In this document: one piece after another, positions 32,425 through 40,199 of the stretch | Position numbering within the stretch: position 1 is the first letter of the stretch | How the letters are laid out: the number at the start of each line of letters is the position of its first letter | Assembly (NCBI RefSeq): GCF_000018685.1 | Contig: NC_010001.1 | Coordinates: 142,001 to 206,000, forward strand | Direction of reading: 5' to 3' | Length of the DNA stretch: 64,000 nucleotides | Source: Lachnoclostridium phytofermentans ISDg | GTDB taxonomy: Bacteria; Bacillota; Clostridia; Lachnospirales; Lachnospiraceae | The notes under the pieces: generated by a model | Told to the model about the DNA's origin: nothing | The model's input: the letters and a program-made list of their open reading frames with translations, nothing else | The model's database searches: none | Translations under genes and position numbers: made by a program

Positions 32425-34359
32425 ATGAAAAATAGTCATACTATCTACTTAGAGATAAGTATAATACTTGTTGCAATATTTCTTTTTGGGTGCAGTAATG
32501 TTTCTTCAAACAAATCAGATTATGAAGGAATGGCTGAAAACCAAAAACAAAGCTCCGAAGATAATATATCAAAGGATATATTAAAGAATACTGGAGAGTC
32601 TTTATCAGCTGCCAATATGTCAGGGAATTTGATAGAAGATGGACTTTCATTTGAATCAGCGGATTATTATAAAGATTATAATGAAAGAAAAGTAAATTAT
32701 ATACAGTTAAATGATAGCTCTATTATATTTAGTGGAGAAGGTGCATTTGTCAGTGATAATAAGATTAGTATAAGTAAACCCGGTACTTATGTTATATTTG
32801 GCACGTTAAAAGATGGTCAGATCGTGGTGGAAGAAACGGCAGGTGGAATGGTCCATCTTATCTTAAAGAATGCATCCATTCATTGTGAGAATAGTGCGCC
32901 TATTTACATCAAAGAGGCTGGTAAAGTTGTGATTAGCATAGCACCAGGAACGAAGAATATGCTTACGGATGACTTAGCAAATCATGATAGTAAGTTAAGT
33001 GATCCGAATGCCACCATATATTGTACAGCAGACTTAACCTTAAATGGAGCAGGAAGTCTTGTTATTAATGCAGCTTATCAAAATGCCATATCTTCAAAAG
33101 GAGTTTTAAAAGTTGTTGAAGGAGACTATGATATTCATGCTGTAGGACATGGAATTATTGGGAAAGAAGCAGTACTTATTGATGATTCTAGGATAAAGAT
33201 AGACTCTGGACGGGATGGGATACGTACAAACAATGACACGGAAGATTCAAAGGGACTTATCTTTATAAACCGTGGAGAGTTTGTGATAAACTCTAAGCAA
33301 GATGGAATTCAAGCGGATAAACGTTTAGTGATACAAAATGGAAGTTTTCAGATAATTACTGGTGGTGGAAGTACTGGTTCAGTGGAAAAAGAGGATAAAG
33401 AAGAACTGCTACTAAATGATTTAATGGAAATTACAGAATACGATAATAGTATGAGTGCAAAAGGTTTAAAAAGTGGAGAAGATATTCTCATTGGAAATGG
33501 TAGCTTTACTCTAGACAGTGCAGATGACACAATTTACAGTGATGGTAACATATCGATTGAAAATGGTTCCTTTACGATAGCTTCAGGAGGCGATGGTATG
33601 CATGCGGATGCTTCTTTAACTATTGCTAAGGCAAAGATTGCGTTAACATCTTCTAATTATGGAATGGAAGGATCTAAGGTTGAGATTAAGAGTGGTAGTT
33701 TAAATATTGTATCATCAGAGGATGGCATTCATGTGTCTGGTAATTTGAATAGTAACAAAGACAATGGAGATAAGGAAGAGGATACATTTATTGAAGAAAA
33801 AGGGATTCTCTTTCTTTCAGGTGGTAATGTAATGATCTCTGCGGGTGGTGACGGAATTAATTCCAGAGGTTTAGCGACAATGACAGGAGGTACGTTAATT
33901 ATTGAGGGCTCACCTAGTAATGCAAACGGAGCTATAGTTTTTAATGGTGTGTTTGATATTAGTGGAGGAACATTGCTTGCAATAGGAAGTAGTGGTACGA
34001 CAATGGCACCATCGATCACATCAAAACAAAGTTCTATCCTGCTCAATTTAGAGGAAACAGTAGAGGGAGAAACAGTTCTATGTTTACTGGAAGGAGAGGA
34101 TAGAGTCCCTGTTATGGCATATTTACCAACAAAGTCTTATCAATCGATTGTATATAGCAGTCCTTTGTTGCTAGAAGGAAAAAGTTATACACTATCTACA
34201 GGAGGAGATACAACACCTAAGGAAGGTATGAATTTATATACTCCTAAGACCTATGAGGATGGTATAGATAACGCTAATGTTACTATTAACGGTACTGTGA
34301 CCACATATGGCGAGGTGAAAGCTCCGATTAAGCTACCATCGGAAGGAATAATCGAATAG
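32425..34359 (+). CDS. Cthe_2159-like carbohydrate-binding beta-helix lipoprotein
   Basis: The start at 32425 (644 residues) follows GGAGGA; ATG 32422 is the alternative. A lipoprotein signal ends in FLFGC (Cys 23 of the chosen frame). From about residue 75 the protein is a long run of short beta strands with recurring turns such as GRDGIRTNNDTEDSKG, KQDGIQADKRL, ADDTIYSDGNISIENGSF and GGDGMHADASLTI, typical of a right-handed beta helix. It corresponds to the Cthe_2159 family (Pfam PF14262), whose founder from Clostridium thermocellum binds cellulose and polygalacturonate. Many Asp/Asn in the turns may bind Ca2+. The protein probably sits on the cell surface. mazG follows after 19 bp. Confidence 0.85.
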   Translation: MKNSHTIYLEISIILVAIFLFGCSNVSSNKSDYEGMAENQKQSSEDNISKDILKNTGESLSAANMSGNLIEDGLSFESADYYKDYNERKVNYIQLNDSSIIFSGEGAFVSDNKISISKPGTYVIFGTLKDGQIVVEETAGGMVHLILKNASIHCENSAPIYIKEAGKVVISIAPGTKNMLTDDLANHDSKLSDPNATIYCTADLTLNGAGSLVINAAYQNAISSKGVLKVVEGDYDIHAVGHGIIGKEAVLIDDSRIKIDSGRDGIRTNNDTEDSKGLIFINRGEFVINSKQDGIQADKRLVIQNGSFQIITGGGSTGSVEKEDKEELLLNDLMEITEYDNSMSAKGLKSGEDILIGNGSFTLDSADDTIYSDGNISIENGSFTIASGGDGMHADASLTIAKAKIALTSSNYGMEGSKVEIKSGSLNIVSSEDGIHVSGNLNSNKDNGDKEEDTFIEEKGILFLSGGNVMISAGGDGINSRGLATMTGGTLIIEGSPSNANGAIVFNGVFDISGGTLLAIGSSGTTMAPSITSKQSSILLNLEETVEGETVLCLLEGEDRVPVMAYLPTKSYQSIVYSSPLLLEGKSYTLSTGGDTTPKEGMNLYTPKTYEDGIDNANVTINGTVTTYGEVKAPIKLPSEGIIE

Positions 34360-34378
34360 TTAGAAAGGAACAAAGGAC

Positions 34379-35092
34379 ATGAAACCAGAATATGATTTTG
34401 AACAGTTTTGTGATATCATAGAGAAACTTCGCTCAGAAAATGGATGCCCATGGGATAGAGAACAGACCCATGATAGTCTAAAAAACTGTATGATTGAAGA
34501 AGCATATGAAGTTGTTGATGGAATCAACCAGTTTACTAAGAATGGAGATTACGACAATCTAAGAGAAGAATTAGGAGATGTTTTACTACAGGTTATTATG
34601 CATAGTCAAATTGCGAAAGAGGCAGGACGATTTACTGTAGAGGATGTCATTGATGAGATTGCTAAAAAGATGGTGAGAAGACACCCTCATGTTTTTGGTG
34701 ATGTTCAGGTGAAAGATTCCGAAGGTGTATTAACAAACTGGGAGGAAATCAAAAAGGAGGAAAAAAAGGGAAAGGCAGTAGAGTCCAATCCCCTTTATGT
34801 ACCAAGTTCTTTTCCTGCTTTGCTCCGAGCACAAAAAATAGTAAAAAAAAGCAATAAATTTAGAAATACGGTCTATACTAAAGAAGAGCTGTTCTCTCAG
34901 ATGAACAGCGAAGCAACAAGGCTACAAGCCTTATGCCACGAGGGGGCTTCCATTGAGAAACAAGAAGAGGCATATGGTGCATTACTGTATACGATGAGTG
35001 CTATAGGATTGGCTTTCAATATGGATGCAGAATCTTGTCTTACAGAAAAAATCAAAGAAGAGATATCAAAATTGGAGTCAAAAATAGGCTAA
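34379..35092 (+). CDS. mazG: Nucleoside triphosphate pyrophosphohydrolase MazG
   Basis: A 237-residue MazG protein. The signature GCPWDREQTHDSLKNCMIEEAYEVVDGI and EELGDVLLQVIMHSQIAKEAGRF contains the EExx12ExxD-type metal-binding helix residues. The second MazG-like half is degenerate, as is common for the Bacillus YabN homologue, which carries an extra methyltransferase domain absent here. It hydrolyses (d)NTPs to monophosphates, possibly clearing non-canonical nucleotides. It lies ahead of hup and rqcP, as yabN lies ahead of yabO in Bacillus. Confidence 0.95.
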   Translation: MKPEYDFEQFCDIIEKLRSENGCPWDREQTHDSLKNCMIEEAYEVVDGINQFTKNGDYDNLREELGDVLLQVIMHSQIAKEAGRFTVEDVIDEIAKKMVRRHPHVFGDVQVKDSEGVLTNWEEIKKEEKKGKAVESNPLYVPSSFPALLRAQKIVKKSNKFRNTVYTKEELFSQMNSEATRLQALCHEGASIEKQEEAYGALLYTMSAIGLAFNMDAESCLTEKIKEEISKLESKIG

Positions 35093-35320
35093 ATTGATAA
35101 CAGGGCCCATAGTAATGGAAATATTTAGGAGAAATTAGATGCTTAAATTATCTAAAATTTTTATAAATTTTATATTGTGTGAAAATTTATAAATGGTGTT
35201 TTATACCTATAAAAATAGCCAATTTCGGACTTAATTAGTCACCAAAAAATTCAAGTAGATAGAAATAAGCTTTTTTCTTCAAAAAACTCTGTCATTTTGG
35301 AAATAAATGCAGAAAATTCC
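35093..35320. other. AT-rich intergenic DNA between mazG and the hup promoter
   Basis: No gene, terminator or strong structure seen. Confidence 0.5.
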
Positions 35321-35349
35321 TTGACAAATTGCCCTAATAAGTTTATAAA
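35321..35349 (+). promoter_or_regulatory. Strong promoter of hup
   Basis: TTGACA (35321-35326), 17-bp spacer, TATAAA (35344-35349). The leader of about 150 nt can fold: AAGCGTG (35425 region) pairs with CAC..CGCTT (about 35451-35460). Such a leader is long for a small housekeeping gene. Confidence 0.8.
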
Positions 35350-35505
35350 TAGATTGAAGGTGATTTTTGAAGAAAAACCTACACCTAGTTGCCCAAGATA
35401 GAGTAAGACTCAATTATGGGGAAGCGTGATACAAGACGGACCTAGAAGCCACTCCGCTTGTGAAAAAAACTATATTTAATAATACGTTAGAGGAGGAGTT
35501 TATCC

Positions 35506-35781
35506 ATGAACAAAGCAGAATTAGTTGCAGCTATCGCAGAAAAAACAGAGTTATCTAAGAAAGATTCAGAAAAGGCATTAAAGGCATTTATTGATGTTGT
35601 TACTGAGGAATTAACAAAAGGCGAGAAAGTTCAATTAGTTGGATTTGGTACATTTGAAGTATCCGCTAGACCAGCAAGAACAGGTAGAAATCCACAGACA
35701 AAGCAGACAATTACAATTGCAGCTTCTAAAGCACCTAAATTTAAAGCTGGCAAGGCATTAAAGGATGTTATCAACAAATAA
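35506..35781 (+). CDS. hup: HU family DNA-binding protein
   Basis: HU is a small nucleoid protein that bends and wraps DNA as a dimer. The 91 residues fit, with MNKAELVAAIAEKTELSKKDSEKALKAFIDVV, VQLVGFGTFEVSARPARTGRNPQTKQTITIAASKAPKFKAGKALKDVIN; the RNPQT turn at about residues 61-65 holds the DNA-intercalating Pro. AGGAGGAG precedes the ATG. Its strong promoter and compact terminator make it a single, highly expressed unit. Bacillus has hbs elsewhere; here HU sits inside the mazG-rqcP interval, as often in clostridia. Confidence 0.98.
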   Translation: MNKAELVAAIAEKTELSKKDSEKALKAFIDVVTEELTKGEKVQLVGFGTFEVSARPARTGRNPQTKQTITIAASKAPKFKAGKALKDVINK

Positions 35782-35868
35782 TAGATTGCAAGCAAACGAT
35801 TGTAAGCAATGCTTGATTACAATGTGAACTTCTATAAATTATAGATGTTCTAGTAAACATAAGAACAT

Positions 35869-35905
35869 AGGCTGTTTTGAGGGATTCTTCAAAACAGCCT
35901 TTTTC
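35869..35905 (+). terminator. Terminator of hup
   Basis: AGGCTGTTTTGA and TCAAAACAGCCT form a perfect 12-bp stem followed by TTTTT. Confidence 0.95.
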
Positions 35906-35951
35906 CATAGTTAATGTATCTCAGGTTGTGGCAGGATGGAGGATAGTTATT

Positions 35952-36191
35952 ATGAGATTAGATAAGTATTTAAAAGTATCAAGATTAATTAAACGCAGAA
36001 CAGTTGCGAATGATGCCTGTGATGCAGGCAGGGTTTTAATCAATGATAAGCCAGCAAAAGCATCAACGAATGTTAAGGTTGGAGATATTATAGAAATTGG
36101 TTTTGGTAGTAAAGCAGTTCGTGTTGAGGTACTTGACGTTCAGGAGACAACACGTAAAGATGATGCTAAGGAACTCTATAAATACTTATAG
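35952..36191 (+). CDS. rqcP: S4-domain ribosome quality-control protein RqcP (YabO)
   Basis: A 79-residue S4 RNA-binding protein, MRLDKYLKVSRLIKRRTVANDACDAGRVLINDKPAKASTNVKVGDIIEI. It corresponds to YabO/RqcP, which works with RqcH and the 50S subunit to add alanine tails to stalled nascent chains. The start at 35952 follows GATGGAGGA; the earlier in-frame start (35877) falls within the hup terminator and is rejected. It begins the rqcP-yabP-yabQ-divIC series. Confidence 0.95.
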   Translation: MRLDKYLKVSRLIKRRTVANDACDAGRVLINDKPAKASTNVKVGDIIEIGFGSKAVRVEVLDVQETTRKDDAKELYKYL

Positions 36192-36291
36192 TAAATGAAT
36201 GCTATGTCTTTAGAATTACTTCTGTAGTTCTTCACAATAACGTCCATGCATATATATGATAATAGCAGGGTAAGTGAAATGAGGAGAATGT

Positions 36292-36576
36292 ATGGAAGAT
36301 AGCAAACAAGTAAGAAAGAACCAATTGAATTTAAATGATCGAAAGGAAGCGCTAATTACTGGTGTTCGTGATGTCCGCTCTTTTGACGATCATGAAATTA
36401 TTTTAGAAACTGATCTAGGTATTTTGATGATACGAGGTAGTGATTTGCATATGGGTAGGCTTACCCTTGAAAAAGGGGAAGTAGATGTTACTGGACGTAT
36501 GGACAGCTTTGTTTACTCTGAACTGAAGGGATTTACGAAGTCAGGAGAATCCGTTTTTAAGAGATTATTTAAATAA
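36292..36576 (+). CDS. yabP: Sporulation protein YabP
   Basis: A 94-residue protein with the family's DRKEALITGVRDVRSFDDHEIILETDLGILMIRGSDLHMGRLTLEKGEVDVTGRMDSFVYSE. In Bacillus YabP and YabQ are made in the mother cell under sigma-E and are needed for cortex formation; YabP is related to the YqfC family. It is followed after 14 bp by yabQ. Confidence 0.95.
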   Translation: MEDSKQVRKNQLNLNDRKEALITGVRDVRSFDDHEIILETDLGILMIRGSDLHMGRLTLEKGEVDVTGRMDSFVYSELKGFTKSGESVFKRLFK

Positions 36577-36590
36577 ACGGAGGGATGCTT

Positions 36591-37220
36591 ATGAATACAT
36601 CCATCTTTCTAGAACTTCGGTATCTTGCAGCTGCATCCTATTGGGGAATCATATTGTTTTTAATATATGACTTGCTTCGAATACTTAGGAATACCTTTCA
36701 TCATGGAAAAATAGTGATTGGCATACAGGATATTTGTTTCTGGATTGTGGCAGGCATTTTGATTTTCCGAATGATGTATTTGCAAAATGACGGAATGATT
36801 CGATGGTACAGTACAGTTGCAATGGTTCTTAGTATGGTTTTGTATCAAAAGATTTTTAGTCCACTGATTGTTGGAGGCGGTACAAAGTTTACACTATTTA
36901 TTAAAAATTGTATATTGCGGTTATTAAAACTATTAGTTTCACCGATAATGTTTATAATATCTAAAATAAAAAAATTATTTCGATTTCTTTTTGGGAAAGT
37001 CCGAAAATTTGGACGTTTTCTTGGAGGAAAAGTCAAAAAAAGAACTAATATTTTCAAGGCTTGTATTAGAAAACAATTGAAAAAGCACTTGAATAAGGTT
37101 AAAATAAAGAAAAGGAAACAAGTGGAGGAAGCTCCTCCGCCAAAAGTAGAACGTCCACGTGGTGTATTAGAATTAATTACACAGCCACAGGAAAAGGGTG
37201 AGGTAAGTGAGAAGGAATAA
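36591..37220 (+). CDS. yabQ: Sporulation membrane protein YabQ
   Basis: I chose ATG 36591 (209 residues), 6 nt after GGAGGG; ATG 36585 overlaps the end of that site. The N-terminus holds about four membrane segments (LRYLAAASYWGIILFLIYDLLRILR, IQDICFWIVAGILIFRMMYL, WYSTVAMVLSMVLYQKIF). The C-terminal half is strongly basic (KVKKRTNIFKACIRKQLKKHLNKVKIKKRKQ) and ends in a Pro-rich tail. This layout is the YabQ family. It overlaps divIC by 14 bp. Confidence 0.93.
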   Translation: MNTSIFLELRYLAAASYWGIILFLIYDLLRILRNTFHHGKIVIGIQDICFWIVAGILIFRMMYLQNDGMIRWYSTVAMVLSMVLYQKIFSPLIVGGGTKFTLFIKNCILRLLKLLVSPIMFIISKIKKLFRFLFGKVRKFGRFLGGKVKKRTNIFKACIRKQLKKHLNKVKIKKRKQVEEAPPPKVERPRGVLELITQPQEKGEVSEKE

Positions 37221-37506
37221 GAAAAGAAGGAACGGTTTAAGATTAATTGGGTTGATGGTTATGATAATCTGTTTCGTAGTTCTTTACAAATCAACCGAAC
37301 TGAAAAGTGAAGCTAACGCCAAGGTTCAAAAAAAAGCCGAGTTAGAGCAGTTGATCTCTGATGAGAATGATAGAACCAAAGAGATTGAAGAACGCAAGTT
37401 ATATCCAGGAACAAAAAAATACATAGAAGATGTTGCTAGATCACAGCTTGGATTGGTTTACCCAGATGAGATTATATTTGAACCGGAAAAAGAAAATAAG
37501 AAATAA
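37207..37506 (+). CDS. divIC: Septum formation initiator (DivIC/FtsB family)
   Basis: A 99-residue bitopic protein with a GTG start (37207) overlapping yabQ. It has a basic N-terminus (RRNKKRRNG), one membrane helix (LIGLMVMIICFVVLYKSTEL), a coiled coil (VQKKAELEQLISDENDRTKEIEERK) and the C-terminal motif YIEDVARSQLGLVYPDEIIFEP, as in DivIC/FtsB. It joins the divisome with FtsL and DivIB/FtsQ. Bacillus has the same position after yabQ. Confidence 0.94.
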   Translation: MRRNKKRRNGLRLIGLMVMIICFVVLYKSTELKSEANAKVQKKAELEQLISDENDRTKEIEERKLYPGTKKYIEDVARSQLGLVYPDEIIFEPEKENKK

Positions 37507-37606
37507 AGAGAAGGTATCGGATGTGTGCGATGCCTTTTTTTTGTTCACCCAGCATAGGCACAATCTAATGGGTAGTAATACTATAAAAAATGGATGAAAA
37601 TACATA

Positions 37607-37635
37607 TTGACAATAAAAACAAAACAAGTTATAAT
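37607..37635 (+). promoter_or_regulatory. Promoter of tRNA-Met
   Basis: TTGACA (37607-37612), 17-bp spacer, TATAAT (37630-37635): a perfect match, 15 bp before the tRNA. Confidence 0.9.
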
Positions 37636-37650
37636 TTACTTTGTGAATTT

Positions 37651-37724
37651 GGCGAAGTAGCTCAGTTGGCTAGAGCATACGGTTCATACCCGTAGTGTCG
37701 GGGGTTCAAATCCCTCCTTCGCTA
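37651..37724 (+). tRNA. tRNA-Met (anticodon CAT, elongator type)
   Basis: 74 nt. Acceptor GGCGAAG pairs with CTTCGCT (first pair G-T), discriminator A. D-arm GCTC..GAGC, anticodon stem TACGG/CCGTA with loop TTCATAC (CAT at 37685-37687), T-arm GGGGG TTCAAAT CCCTC. CCA is not encoded. The paired first position and lack of the GGG/CCC anticodon stem argue against initiator tRNA. A tRNA-Met before spoIIE is also found in Bacillus. Confidence 0.96.
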
Positions 37725-37732
37725 TTTTTAAT

Positions 37733-37765
37733 AAAAAGCACAGGATAATCTCCTGTGCTTTTTTT
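37733..37765 (+). terminator. Terminator of tRNA-Met
   Basis: AAAAAGCACAGGA and TCCTGTGCTTTTT around TAATC, with seven T residues. Confidence 0.95.
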
Positions 37766-38211
37766 GTGTGCGCAGGCATGAGGGTAAGCATATGAATAAA
37801 AAAGTAAAAATGTGCTGTCGAACAAAGGAATACATAGAGCAAAATTGCTTTCAAAAGGATATCAAACTTAGTTAAATTAGGGATTCCTATGAATAATTAG
37901 GTATAAAAAAGTATAGTAGAAGGCAACTTGTGCGCAAACATTTAAAACCTACTGTTGCAGTAATGAATAAACACATAAAAAATAGAGTCACAATATGTGG
38001 TAATACTCACTTACCTCATTCTACAAGATAATGTTGTTTAAGCCATAAAGGGAGGATAGGAAGAGTTATATTAAATGGTGAGAAATTGAACGAAAAGTAA
38101 TGCATAATTTAAAGTTTAACCTTCTTAAACTAATTGAATTCCCTAAAATCGATTTCCTAAGTGATACAAAAGGATAAATTGTCATAAAGTTTTTGGAATT
38201 GGTACATCAAT
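37766..38211. other. Intergenic DNA upstream of spoIIE
   Basis: About 450 bp. I see no gene. It carries a TGTCGAA at 37816-37822 and TTGTCATAAA at 38179-38188, both like Spo0A boxes. Confidence 0.5.
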
Positions 38212-38244
38212 TTGACAAACATTTTACGCCATCAGTTTTATAAT
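38211..38244 (+). promoter_or_regulatory. spoIIE promoter with 21-bp spacer and overlapping Spo0A-like box
   Basis: TTGACA (38212-38217), 21-bp spacer, TATAAT (38239-38244). TTTGACAAA (38211-38219) is the complement of TTTGTCAAA, matching the 0A box TTTGTCRAA. Bacillus spoIIE and spoIIG promoters likewise use sigma-A with a 21-22 bp spacer and Spo0A boxes at the -35. Confidence 0.7.
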
Positions 38245-38380
38245 CCTAAATTAAACCGCCTGTTTTATTTTTACACGAAAACGATTCATGGCAAGGAAAA
38301 GTTCGAGATCATGCTTTTTCTTGTATGAGTTATTGCAGGAAAGCAGGGAGTAATACGGATTAGGGAAGGACGGCGTTCTT

Positions 38381-39964
38381 ATGAAGAAGAGAAGAAGCTG
38401 GTTATTGCCATTGGCAGGAGTTGTTGTTGCGTTAGTTACTTTTTTTAATGCAAGTCCGAATGTTGTAGCAAGATATCTGATTATAGCTACCATCGTTATC
38501 ATATTGATAGGAATCGCGGCAGTGATTGTTGGCTTGCTGCAAGGCAGTGGTTCGGTTGACAATGGAGAGAGTTATGTAAAAGATGAATTTCAAAACACAG
38601 CACGAAAGAAATTGGAGGGTATTTCTGGGTCTATTCATAAATTGGCGTCAAGCTTTGATTATATGGCATCCCCCAAGACGGTACTAAATACAGAGGACAT
38701 GCAGTTGGTACTCGAGGACATTAGTACAAACCTCTGTAAAAATTGTAAAAAATGTGGAGTATGTTGGGAAAGAAATTTTAATCAAAGTTATCAAGCAACA
38801 TGGAATCTACTTGAGACCGCGAAAGGGAAAGGAAATGTAACTGTAGATGATATGCCTGATATGCTAAGACTTCAATGTATTCAGGTTCCTGAATTTGTGG
38901 AGGAGGCAAACCGTAATCTTAGTATGGCTCGCCTAAAGATGGTTTGGCACAACCGCATTGTTGAGAGTAGGGAAGCGGTAGCTGGGCAGCTTGGGGAGAT
39001 TGCAAGAATTGTGAAAGACTTCTCTGGAAACCTATGCGACACCGGTGAAGTAATAGAGTTAAAACGAAGAAAAATAAATCAAAAACTTCGTGTACATAGA
39101 ATTAAAGTGCAGCGGGTCTTGATGTTTGAACGGGAAAATCGAGGAATGGAGCTGCATTTAAGAGCAAGATGCAAAAACGGCAGGTGCCTGACAACGAAGG
39201 AAGCAGCGATCTTAATTGGGAATGCTTTAGAAAGGAGGTTTGTGCCTAGAGAGGATTCAAGGAATGTCATTGGGCGAGAATACGATGATTATGTCTTTTG
39301 TGAAGATGCTAATTTTAAGGTATTAACAGGTGTATCCAGAGCGTCAAAGAAAAAAGGTGAATTAAACGGAGATAATTTTTCTTTTCTCTATCCAGATAGC
39401 CAGGATGTTGTAATGATGCTATCAGATGGTATGGGGAGTGGAAGCGAAGCTTATGAAGAAAGTGAAATGGTAATTGAATTATTGGAGCAGTTCTTAGAAG
39501 CAGGGTTTCGGGAAGAACCCGCAATTAAGCTTATCAACTCTGTCCTTGTTTTGCGCACCGAAAATTGCATGTCTTCCACAGTTGATTTATGTGTCGTTAA
39601 CTTATGTGCGGGGACATGCGAATTTGTAAAAATCGGAGCAGCCACCACTTTTATTAAGAGGGATCATTTTGTTGAGACCATAAGTTCGAACAGTATGCCT
39701 GCAGGAATTTTAAATCGAGTTGACTATGATACTAAGAGCAAAAAGCTTTATGATGGTGATTATGTTATCATGGTATCAGATGGGGTGATTGATTGTGTTG
39801 AAGAGGAGGACAAAGAAGGGTATTTCATAAATTTTATAAAAAATATTCCTTTTAAGTCACCACAGGAAATTGCAAATGCAATTTTATCTGCTGCGCTAGA
39901 AAAGCATGGTTATGTGCCAGCAGATGATATGACTGTCTTAGTTACTGGTATTTGGAAAAAGTAA
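38381..39964 (+). CDS. spoIIE: Stage II sporulation protein E, shortened membrane domain
   Basis: SpoIIE is the PP2C-type phosphatase that dephosphorylates SpoIIAA and so releases sigma-F in the forespore. This copy has 527 residues against about 827 in Bacillus. Only two membrane segments are visible (about 8-24 and 31-53) where Bacillus has ten. The central region keeps the Cys cluster CKNCKKCGVCW. The PP2C domain (about 325-525) is complete: NGDNFSFLY, MMLSDGMGSGSEA, TVDLCVVNLCAGTCEFVKIGAA, MVSDGVID and DDMTVLVTGIW hold the metal-binding Asp and Gly residues. The start at 38381 has GGAAGG upstream. tilS follows. Confidence 0.95.
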   Translation: MKKRRSWLLPLAGVVVALVTFFNASPNVVARYLIIATIVIILIGIAAVIVGLLQGSGSVDNGESYVKDEFQNTARKKLEGISGSIHKLASSFDYMASPKTVLNTEDMQLVLEDISTNLCKNCKKCGVCWERNFNQSYQATWNLLETAKGKGNVTVDDMPDMLRLQCIQVPEFVEEANRNLSMARLKMVWHNRIVESREAVAGQLGEIARIVKDFSGNLCDTGEVIELKRRKINQKLRVHRIKVQRVLMFERENRGMELHLRARCKNGRCLTTKEAAILIGNALERRFVPREDSRNVIGREYDDYVFCEDANFKVLTGVSRASKKKGELNGDNFSFLYPDSQDVVMMLSDGMGSGSEAYEESEMVIELLEQFLEAGFREEPAIKLINSVLVLRTENCMSSTVDLCVVNLCAGTCEFVKIGAATTFIKRDHFVETISSNSMPAGILNRVDYDTKSKKLYDGDYVIMVSDGVIDCVEEEDKEGYFINFIKNIPFKSPQEIANAILSAALEKHGYVPADDMTVLVTGIWKK

Positions 39965-40089
39965 ATCGGAAGGTTGCTATTTTATAAAAGAAGATATAAA
40001 ATACAGGTAACCCTCTATAGAAATAGTTATATTATTGGAGCTAAAAACATGTTCTGATAATCGATTGACGGTGCAAAAGGGCGCACCTT

Positions 40090-40122
40090 TTATAAGAAGT
40101 TTTTAGAATAAACTTCTTATAA
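40090..40122 (+). terminator. Hairpin between spoIIE and tilS (terminator-like)
   Basis: TTATAAGAAGTTT and AAACTTCTTATAA form a perfect 13-bp stem; directly before it GGTGC and GCACC form another small hairpin. There is no T tail. Confidence 0.5.
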
Positions 40123-40199
40123 GCTATAATACTAGGTTTAGAAATGGTCTTACTGAGAAAGACTTTAAGAGTACGTTAAGAAAGTTGTGTGAGGATGTA

